From NCBI GenBank assembly GCA_026874595.1, contig CM049316.1, positions 69,032,676-69,096,675 on the forward strand: DNA of 64,000 nucleotides, written 5' to 3'. Position numbers and translations under genes: made by a program. The DNA is from Sipunculus nudus. Its lineage: Eukaryota > Annelida > Sipuncula > Golfingiida > Sipunculidae. This document shows, piece by piece, positions 48,569 to 56,413 of the stretch. Position 1 is the first letter of the stretch, and every line of letters starts with the position of its first letter. A model generated the notes under the pieces. It was not told the origin of the DNA and did not search any database. It worked only from the letters and a program-made list of their open reading frames with translations.

Positions 48569-49108
48569 TTATGCAGCGATGGCTTTCGCGATCTGACAGA
48601 AAAAAGAAACCCAACCTGGCACCCCATGTGGCATCCATCCTGTGAAAAGCCCAGGAGAAGCATGGTTCTTGTGAATTGACGGGTTAACCACGTACAAATA
48701 AGCCCACCTGACGAAAACAGAGGACACACATTTAATGGTTTCCAGCGGGACGCCATTGCGTTCCAGCTGACGACGAACAGACAAAGCGAATGCGAAAAAA
48801 ACCAAAGCGTGTCCATAATAGCAGAAACCGTTCGCCACGCGGCCTAGTATGATATTCAGACTCTTTTCAATGTCATGTTGCCCGTTCAGACATGACCACC
48901 ACCTCTCTCCCGCAACTCTGATGTCCTTCATGTTTTCCAATTGCTTTATGCACCCTCCCAGTGCAATTTCCACGTGCGCGTACGGTATAAAACAATCAGA
49001 ACAGACTGAGCGGTTATCGTGGCGTTCAGGGAATTGACAGACGAAAAGATGATTCACGATTCGCCTGGCCGTAGAATGGGGCATAACAAGCGGATATCTT
49101 CTACGCAT
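48569..49108 (-). CDS. Putative membrane protein, 179 residues
   Basis: ATG 49108 was chosen; the open frame before it starts at TTG. The N-terminal half has several cysteines (NHLFVCQFPE, VCSDCF) and the C-terminal half has one clear and one or two weaker hydrophobic segments (about residues 95-115, 130-145, 160-175). No family was recognised. It belongs to a run of leftward membrane-protein genes, which supports its being real, though it is the weakest of the three. Confidence 0.45.
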   Translation of the reverse strand: MRRRYPLVMPHSTARRIVNHLFVCQFPERHDNRSVCSDCFIPYAHVEIALGGCIKQLENMKDIRVAGERWWSCLNGQHDIEKSLNIILGRVANGFCYYGHALVFFAFALSVRRQLERNGVPLETIKCVSSVFVRWAYLYVVNPSIHKNHASPGLFTGWMPHGVPGWVSFFCQIAKAIAA

Positions 49109-49559
49109 ACCGTTATTCGATCGTATCAGCAAACTTGTCTAATTTGGCGTGAACGACTTTGCGTGCGGCGGTAGTGCAATGCCTGGTATCCTGTCCTTAA
49201 TTTGCGAAACCACTCACGCCCGAAAACGGTGTTACTGCAAATTGCTACACACGTCACGCGCACGACTTTCGCACTCATGTGGGAACGTCCACAGATATTC
49301 TGGTAGCAAGTCGTCGGAGAAGTTGAGTGTCATTGCCGCGGCCAAATGTCGACATCCGGGTTAACGTCTGGGACACATGTCCGGCTAGTCGAGGCGTTTA
49401 TCACGGATAACAGTACACTTAGGGGGACGCCGGTTTGTAACTGCACGATCAGGCAATTATTCGAGAGACGAAGTGTCACACATTTTTTATTATTGTGTCG
49501 TTTCAACGTTCCTGTGCCTGAGCATCCAACGCCTGCTCACCAGCAAATGCAAATAGCGT
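49109..49559. other. Intergenic stretch without a supported gene
   Basis: Holds an AATAAA-type signal on the minus strand near 49484-49492, fitting the end of the 49560-50219 gene. Two short plus-strand frames here begin at non-ATG codons or lack any gene-like character and overlap neighbours. I see no other structure. Confidence 0.5.
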
Positions 49560-50219
49560 TCACGATCTGTCCCAAAGGGCGTGCTGAGTGGTTTCAAGGA
49601 CGAGGGCGGCTGCAGTGAATAACAGGTACATGGCAGAGAGTACGTAGAACGTGATGCACGGGGGCTGAACTATTCCTGTTTTCGCCACGCGCACAATCTG
49701 CACCAAGAAACTTATGAACCAAGGGATGATCATGATCACATGCAAACCAGACACGATTGCGGATTTGGAAGAGGCTGTTACCATCCCCGTGAGACTGTAA
49801 AAATCACGTGGATCACCCTTCGTGCCACGCACGTTCTCTTTGTCATGCACCAGTAACCTTTCGCCTTCATGGTTTTCCTCACACGTGTCACCTCCATTGT
49901 CATCTTTTTCGTCTCTGAATATGTAAGTGTTTTTTCGAGGTCCTCGTCTACTCCCAAACGTATGTTTATTACGTCCCTCATGAGCGGACATCTTCGTCTC
50001 CCTTGGGTTGTTCCTTCCGGAAATACGGTACGCGAACACAGTCAAGCAGATCATGCTGGATCCATATTGTATCATACATATAGGAAGAAAAGAACTGTCG
50101 TCACATAAAGATATATGTGCCGCGCCTGTTGTGATGATAATGCCGTATGCAGACACAAGAACAAAGGCGAACATGATACGAAGACGGCGACCTCTGACGA
50201 ATGACGCCTTGCCGTTCAT
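49560..50219 (-). CDS. Four-span membrane protein, 219 residues
   Basis: ATG 50219 start. Hydrophobic segments at about residues 14-35, 45-65, 150-175 and 188-208; between the second and third is a highly charged loop of about 80 residues (RRGPRKN, then DEKDDNGGD). The loop presumably faces the cytosol or virion interior. No family was recognised. Together with the two preceding genes it forms a cluster of membrane proteins, likely envelope components. A polyadenylation signal lies about 70 bases beyond the stop. Confidence 0.55.
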   Translation of the reverse strand: MNGKASFVRGRRLRIMFAFVLVSAYGIIITTGAAHISLCDDSSFLPICMIQYGSSMICLTVFAYRISGRNNPRETKMSAHEGRNKHTFGSRRGPRKNTYIFRDEKDDNGGDTCEENHEGERLLVHDKENVRGTKGDPRDFYSLTGMVTASSKSAIVSGLHVIMIIPWFISFLVQIVRVAKTGIVQPPCITFYVLSAMYLLFTAAALVLETTQHALWDRS

Positions 50220-50490
50220 CGTTGTCTATGCTTTCGTTATTAGGGCAATCATATACAACAACCTGAACAGAAGAACAGTAGGAACACCCCCAATCCAATA
50301 ACCAACAGAACCACACAGCCGCTACTGACACAGACCTGTATTTGGAAAGGGGCCATTGACCTCGTTCTCTCTTTACATCAACGTTCATGTCAATTCGTTA
50401 TCGAGCCGTTACGGGAATTGAGAACAGTGACAACCAAAGGTATAACGGAAAACACGTTTTTGTTTTTGTTTACCCTCGAGGATCCGCAAC
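50220..50490. other. Divergent region between membrane protein and capsid genes
   Basis: This 271-base stretch separates divergent starts. It should hold the promoters of both neighbours, but no clear TATA box was found. A T-rich run lies just before the capsid-gene ATG. Confidence 0.4.
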
Positions 50491-53400
50491 ATGGCCGCTA
50501 TACCACCGCCACACCCACAACTGGGGCCTTGGGCCTTTGCATTTGACAACCATCACCTGGCCCCTTACCTCAACACGGGCGTACAGGAACTGTACACACT
50601 AGCGAAGAGTTACGCCACGGGAGGACTGCTAGAAAACGACCCTATGGATGCACGGTTGCTGGAATCCAAATTTATCAGATATTATAAATGCTATGTGGCG
50701 GGTGCGTCAGTGCGAGGCGTTCAAAACACACCCCTGGGCGTTTGCTTGGTGCAAAGTTTCGATCCGCACATGATGGACTGCAGGTACGAAGATGTCGAAT
50801 ACGTCAGTAAAGACGCTGTGATGTCGGAACCGCCACAATCAGACAAGGCGCCCCCGAGGACAGTTCAGAGGCGGAAAAAGAAATTCACCTTCGCCTTGTC
50901 ACATTCAGCCTACCTGGATGTGCCCTTTGACGTGCTGAACGTATTACGCACAAAGTTGGCCAGTGAAACAAACGATGCTCACACCACAGAACCTATCGTC
51001 CGGTTCGGGTATATGATGCAAGACGGCATGAGGGACCTCATAACGAGTCTGCGCGCCGGAAACATGGCCCACATGGGCGAGTTCCTGAGGGACATATCGC
51101 CGGACGCAGCCATTATGCGGGCACTGTACGCTACCAGGTTGCAGCTGCAACGTGCCCCTGACCCCAACCGCATAGCTCTTATGAAATGTCAGGCACTGAA
51201 TGAGGCGGCGAGGATGTTTATGGCGAACCTGTTTTCAGTCCGGCTGGACGCATACGGCGCTGTCCGCCGCCTGGCGAACCAGTGCAGCCAGCAGTGTGAC
51301 CGGATTCCTTTCATCCGCGAGAGGTCGCAAAGAGACGAAGGGGCGCCTTGGTCTGGAGCAAAGGCAAAATTGAAAGTCGCCGTGGAGGAAGCTGAGGCCC
51401 AGCTCAGCAGACCGGGAGCCGACCCGCCCAGCATCACTCAGAAGCTTCACCTGCAACGGATGAAAGATCTTTTGTCCTCGGAAAGTGAACTGTTCGATGC
51501 CTCGGATGTTCTGTGTGTGGTGCTGATGGGACCCGAGACTTACCAGCAGATGGCTCAAGGTATGTCAATGTACCGCGTGCTGATAGACTTGCGCCGTGGT
51601 GTGCTCCGCATAAACAAAACGGAGGAACAGATGATCGCACATACGGGTATCATGGTCCTTAACATACACAGCAACAAAGAGACCGTGAAAGACAGAGAAC
51701 CGACAGCCGAAGAATACGTCTCGATCATGCGGGGCCCTGTCGACAGCAACGGGGAACCTACGGAGACTCTTTTCGCTGGAGTGGAAAAGGGTTACGTGGT
51801 ACAGACATTCCCGGGGTTGACCCACAGAGACGGTCTGGTCTTGTTTTCGAAAGACGTCAGCGATGTGACAGACGTGACACGCCGCGTGGACCGTGATGTG
51901 ACACGGGACATACTGCACGTGACGCAGACCACACCGATAGCGCTGTGCAGTCAACTAGACTACGTGCTGGACCGCTTGCAGAACCCGTCTTGTACTACAG
52001 GAAACCTAGGTGACCCACACCCAGTCAGGAACCCGAGCGCAAAACAACGCCTGCAAGTGCCCGTGAGCATGACGTGGAAAACCTACGGGGGCCGCGACGA
52101 AACCGTTACGGCTCTCCAGGCACTGATCGACGTCCTTTTCAACCCGGACCTGTACAATTTCGTGAGTACAACTAAAAGGTACAACACGCCTTCCAAACTG
52201 CATGCTGCAGGGACATCCGGACCTTCCGGGAGAAATGACGAAAGTACACACACTGCAGGAGTATGGGACGTCTTTCCTCCAAAAACCAGAGCATCCCTGT
52301 GTGATGTTGTTGCACACCATGACGTATCGACCACAGCTTTGAGGTTGCATGAAACTGAAGGGCCTATGGCGAGATCGTACGGATGGACCTGTGAGAACAC
52401 ACTGCTATTGCCTCTGCAGCGCAGCCTCAGTAATGTGGACCACATGAACTATCACCAAGCGGGATCTGTGCGTCTGCTCCATGACCAACCTAACCCCTTC
52501 CAGACGCTACACTTCATCCCAAAGAATCTTGACAAAACATCTTTTTCAAAATTGTGTGAAATAACAGGTGGTACAATACCAGACGGGTTCAAGGAAGGAA
52601 CATCCGCGCTGTTCGTACCGAGATTTCATCTTGAAAATATACCGCTCTGTCTCCGACCCCTGTCCAGCGTTCAGGACGCGGGTGAGAGCATAGCGAGGAC
52701 GCATTACCCTTACCTGTTGGACCCCACTGATCCGCGCTCAGAGGCAGCCAGGGTCTGGAGTACGTCGTTGAACCACTCTTGTCAAGACCTGCTCTGCAAA
52801 CGCTGGGAAGCGATGCTGATCGCCAAGTACCCCACTGACATGTTGTTCGTCGAAAAATTTCACACACACGTTTGTGAAAATGGAGAAAGCATTGAATTCC
52901 AGTACCTGCTACGGTCAGCTTACATATTTTCCGCTTTCGGAGGGGTGCTGACATGCGACTCAAACCTGACGCTGATGAAGGCGATCGCAACAGTGCCACT
53001 CCCCCCTGTATTGAGGCAGTTCCCGCCTTTACAAAAACTACAACAAGCATGCCGTGGCATAGTGAAGTTAACTGAAGATGTCGCAGGGTGTTTGATGAAA
53101 CGATTAGCTGCCGATCTGCAGGTTTTGGGTCACGGGCAGATAGCAGCAAAACTCGTGTCATCCGAGGCAGTGACGTTCACAAAAAAAGAATCTGCAATAT
53201 TACTACGGCGTAGTCAAGAAATCAGCAGTTGCACGGACCTTGCTTTACCCACACCGCTACCAATGGGCGTGACGGGGTCTAACATGTGGCAGCATGTCGA
53301 CATGAAAGACTCAACGGACGTGACGTGTTTCGCATGGATGCGGCAGGATCCGGATGAGTTTGCTACTCACCCAACTAAGTACGATGTGACTGAAAAGGCA

Positions 53401-55359
53401 AAAAGTGATCAGAGACACGCGTATAGCGAATGTCATGTTAAGATACCAACTAATATATTCCAAACAGCAACGCCACAAGACATGATACAAATGAAGACAT
53501 TTTACAGCATAATGCAGCAACTTTGCGGGAGCACAATGACAGCTGTTAAACCACGTCAGGATAACCAACAGATGGCCGCGTGTGTCACGGTGGCTGCCGC
53601 GAGGGACTTATTCAAAAAGACAGCTCGAAATAACCGACACTCATCCTGGGACACTCAAACACAATTCTACCCTTTAGATAACACGGTTTTCCGCATATCA
53701 GCTGTACCGGCAGCCAGTCTGCGTATGAAAACAACAAACGGTGGCCTTTACAGAACGGAAACTGCATTATGCACGGACGGGGTCTTCCTAAAAAACGCCG
53801 TCGACATTTCTGGTGACGTGAGCCACATTACGCTGAAAACATTTGAGGGTATCACGTTCGAATACGACGACGACACCGGCCTGATAAAACAAGACACCAA
53901 AACGAAACTGGAGGCTGCAAAAAAGATTGTCACAGATGAAACAGCCAAAACACTGTGGTTTCCCCTGCCCTTGTCCCTAGAAGTGATGGACGTAAACATG
54001 TGCGAAACCCTAACGGAAAATAAAGGAAAATTGATTGGAAAGGATATACCACGGTACAACGGGTGTGACATGCAGCCGGACATATACCTTTACGCTGCGG
54101 CACATCACCCAGTTCAGCGAGACGGCATTCACTCGCGCCGCGTAGCACTTTCGCAGTTGAGCCCGGAGGCCAGGGTGATGATAACACCTGTACAACAGAC
54201 ATATGCAACAGCAGCCGGTATATGCGCTCTTGCAAAGCAGGCAGGTCATGCCACCCTGGGTTGCATGGTGCTGCAACACGACAAAGTGGAAACAGAACAC
54301 CTGTTCGCAGCCACCCCTGCGAGTATATGGCTCAGACAGGGACCCGTGCACACGCAAGAGACGATCAACGACACTCACAGTGGCACGATCGTGCAAGAAA
54401 TGCTCCGTTTTTCTGAAACCAAGATGGGCACATCAGGCCTCGTTGTGCCGCACGCCATGTTCACAGGAAACCGCACAGACGGGGCATACCACCCAAGGGT
54501 CTCCTGGCAAGGCATCGACAGGAACGCACGAAACATAACATCTGACGTGGCTACGTTGTACGTGGAAAGTGCAAAGGCGTACGGGAGCAGTCTCGCCGGA
54601 AAGATGACCGCAAGCTCCACAGGCGCAGATCCCCTGCAAAAGACAGCCGGTTACGTTCAAGGACACAGCGCCTATTGGCCAGAGAGGGACGCGGGTCGCG
54701 GCCAGGCAGAAAAGTCCACAACCGATATACTGTTGGTGCCTACTTGCATGCCACTGGAAGCGTTCTGCAACGTCGTGGACGTGCGTAACCCGGGCAAGTC
54801 GGACGCTTTTCAAGACTGTGCCAACCGGATGACCCGCTCCATGTTTTTCACGGGGGAGGCTTCCGGTTTCAGCAACCCGTGGGCATCATTGCCGTTCTCC
54901 TTGGCTTACGTAGGACATTCACAGACGAGTGTAGGGGAACTGTTGCGCATGCCTCAGACGATTGCTGAGAGGTCACCCGTTCACAACGGACTGGACCGCG
55001 GCCTGACCGAACTGTTGGAGAACATGGAACTTGGCCATCTAGGGAGGAAAAGGAAAACACCGGGAGCAGACGTTCCTGTACCCGGATGGAAGGTCGGAAC
55101 AAAAGGAGATGCAAGCCACACACATATCAGTCCGATGAGCCTGTCCAATAGCCCGGGCCAGTACCGACATCTCAGCCACGTCCTAGGCGGGGCCGTGCCA
55201 ATGACATCTTGTTCAGCCCCTCACCTGTCCTTGGATAACCGTACATGGGGTGAACCCACGCGCTTCCCTGACGGAAACTACAAATTGAACGGGTTTAACA
55301 CATTACTATTCAACCCAAATGCCAACCCTGCCACGTCTGGAGGCCGTCCAATGGCATGA
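50491..55359 (+). CDS. Candidate major capsid protein, 1622 residues
   Basis: The second largest continuous frame of the window, from ATG 50491. It is soluble with no signal peptide or transmembrane segment and no enzyme motif, and it has the even, folded composition of a structural protein. The C-terminus (a GFNTLLFNPNA stretch near residue 1608) reads like an ordered end, not a tail. Herpesvirus major capsid proteins are 1,150-1,400 residues with an HK97 fold, so this one would be long. The assignment rests on size, composition and the presence of the capsid protease and packaging genes in the same window; no diagnostic motif exists. It could instead be another large tegument or capsid-associated protein. 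Confidence 0.6.
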   Translation: MAAIPPPHPQLGPWAFAFDNHHLAPYLNTGVQELYTLAKSYATGGLLENDPMDARLLESKFIRYYKCYVAGASVRGVQNTPLGVCLVQSFDPHMMDCRYEDVEYVSKDAVMSEPPQSDKAPPRTVQRRKKKFTFALSHSAYLDVPFDVLNVLRTKLASETNDAHTTEPIVRFGYMMQDGMRDLITSLRAGNMAHMGEFLRDISPDAAIMRALYATRLQLQRAPDPNRIALMKCQALNEAARMFMANLFSVRLDAYGAVRRLANQCSQQCDRIPFIRERSQRDEGAPWSGAKAKLKVAVEEAEAQLSRPGADPPSITQKLHLQRMKDLLSSESELFDASDVLCVVLMGPETYQQMAQGMSMYRVLIDLRRGVLRINKTEEQMIAHTGIMVLNIHSNKETVKDREPTAEEYVSIMRGPVDSNGEPTETLFAGVEKGYVVQTFPGLTHRDGLVLFSKDVSDVTDVTRRVDRDVTRDILHVTQTTPIALCSQLDYVLDRLQNPSCTTGNLGDPHPVRNPSAKQRLQVPVSMTWKTYGGRDETVTALQALIDVLFNPDLYNFVSTTKRYNTPSKLHAAGTSGPSGRNDESTHTAGVWDVFPPKTRASLCDVVAHHDVSTTALRLHETEGPMARSYGWTCENTLLLPLQRSLSNVDHMNYHQAGSVRLLHDQPNPFQTLHFIPKNLDKTSFSKLCEITGGTIPDGFKEGTSALFVPRFHLENIPLCLRPLSSVQDAGESIARTHYPYLLDPTDPRSEAARVWSTSLNHSCQDLLCKRWEAMLIAKYPTDMLFVEKFHTHVCENGESIEFQYLLRSAYIFSAFGGVLTCDSNLTLMKAIATVPLPPVLRQFPPLQKLQQACRGIVKLTEDVAGCLMKRLAADLQVLGHGQIAAKLVSSEAVTFTKKESAILLRRSQEISSCTDLALPTPLPMGVTGSNMWQHVDMKDSTDVTCFAWMRQDPDEFATHPTKYDVTEKAKSDQRHAYSECHVKIPTNIFQTATPQDMIQMKTFYSIMQQLCGSTMTAVKPRQDNQQMAACVTVAAARDLFKKTARNNRHSSWDTQTQFYPLDNTVFRISAVPAASLRMKTTNGGLYRTETALCTDGVFLKNAVDISGDVSHITLKTFEGITFEYDDDTGLIKQDTKTKLEAAKKIVTDETAKTLWFPLPLSLEVMDVNMCETLTENKGKLIGKDIPRYNGCDMQPDIYLYAAAHHPVQRDGIHSRRVALSQLSPEARVMITPVQQTYATAAGICALAKQAGHATLGCMVLQHDKVETEHLFAATPASIWLRQGPVHTQETINDTHSGTIVQEMLRFSETKMGTSGLVVPHAMFTGNRTDGAYHPRVSWQGIDRNARNITSDVATLYVESAKAYGSSLAGKMTASSTGADPLQKTAGYVQGHSAYWPERDAGRGQAEKSTTDILLVPTCMPLEAFCNVVDVRNPGKSDAFQDCANRMTRSMFFTGEASGFSNPWASLPFSLAYVGHSQTSVGELLRMPQTIAERSPVHNGLDRGLTELLENMELGHLGRKRKTPGADVPVPGWKVGTKGDASHTHISPMSLSNSPGQYRHLSHVLGGAVPMTSCSAPHLSLDNRTWGEPTRFPDGNYKLNGFNTLLFNPNANPATSGGRPMA

Positions 55360-55718
55360 AAGGGATTGGAGCGGTTATTGTCAAAGACGTTGTAAAATGT
55401 TTTCGAACTGTTATCTAATGAAGGTTTATAGTCGCAAGCATTCGTTGTTTGTTATATGTTGCGTACATGGTTATGTTCAAACACACACACACACACCACG
55501 CCGATCCTAAAAACAACACAACACATGAACACAATGTCAAATACCTCTTTATAACGCATGCCAAAAACACCCCACAATGTTGGTCAAATGTTTGTTAATA
55601 CTAACAACAAGAATATGCAAACAAAGTTCAGTCCTGGTTTGGGAATCTGTGAGAGTTCCCTCCTCTTTGCAATGTCTCCTATCGTACAATCCTGTACGTG
55701 GGGGCAGAGCGCGTTAGG
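55360..55718. other. Convergent 3' region, no gene seen
   Basis: Between the convergent capsid gene and the 55719-56240 gene. Contains a short (CA)n run near 55480-55497. No clear AATAAA was found for either neighbour, which is unlike the other gene ends here. Confidence 0.5.
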
Positions 55719-56240
55719 CTATACATCCGTTGACACAATTTCAAAACGCATACGACCTTTGCCCCACTCGGCTTCGTCCTCTTTCAACATGTATCCGATA
55801 TTTTCCAAGCAGTAAATAACGTACGAAAGCAATTCGGCATCAGCGGACATGGGAGTAAATTTGTAAATTTCCAAGATGATCATGCTCTCCAAAAACGGGA
55901 TCTCGCGACACAACGCTTTGTAGACGGCTGCTTCCGTTTCTGGTGACAACACAGGACCGGACTGGTTATTGAGATTCATCAGACAGAACAGACACGATTC
56001 TGGTGGCCATGGGTCCACTTGCAGGTGCTTCCACACATTCAGATGACAGTTGGTTGCCAGGGCGAGACTGTAGCAATCAGACAAGTCAGAAGCCGACTTT
56101 CGCGCTCCCCTGATGAAGTCTACCATTTGCCTGGCCGCTTCAGCATTTACACTGGTCATGGCGGCTTTTAGAAGGACGAGCCGTCTGAGTGACACCGACC
56201 GCTTAGGTCGAGGTTTATCGCGACGGCTCACTGACGACAT
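55719..56240 (-). CDS. Unknown small protein, 173 residues
   Basis: The open frame is 33 codons longer, but the TATA box at 56292-56303 lies within that extension and would place the cap site near 56265, so ATG 56240 was chosen. The start is basic (SRRDKPRPKRS). The rest is helical, with a C-x2-C pair (ESCLFC, about residues 80-85) and an acidic C-terminal end. It is close in size to small packaging or tegument proteins such as UL33, but nothing specific supports that. Confidence 0.5.
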   Translation of the reverse strand: MSSVSRRDKPRPKRSVSLRRLVLLKAAMTSVNAEAARQMVDFIRGARKSASDLSDCYSLALATNCHLNVWKHLQVDPWPPESCLFCLMNLNNQSGPVLSPETEAAVYKALCREIPFLESMIILEIYKFTPMSADAELLSYVIYCLENIGYMLKEDEAEWGKGRMRFEIVSTDV

Positions 56241-56291
56241 CGCGAGGGTCACAACTTGTACATATATGCAACTGGCACAAGGCCGTGTATC

Positions 56292-56303
56292 ACTTATATA
56301 AGT
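56292..56303. promoter_or_regulatory. Palindromic TATA box between divergent genes
   Basis: ACTTATATAAGT is a perfect palindrome. It lies 52 bases before the ATG of the leftward 173-residue gene and 111 bases before the ATG of the rightward UL8-like gene, so one element could serve both directions. Confidence 0.5.
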
Positions 56304-56413
56304 AGTGGCCTGCCATTGGGGACGCAGACGTAACTGCACGGCAGGCCGTCAATGATACGATACGGGGGGTTGTGTTCCGATCATATCATACGTTAAACAG
56401 TTGCTGTCACGTG

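Noticed and set aside
49149-49618. Short plus-strand frames between membrane-protein genes
   Set aside because: Non-ATG or overlapping starts, no recognisable features, and a neighbour's 3' end and polyadenylation signal occupy the same space.
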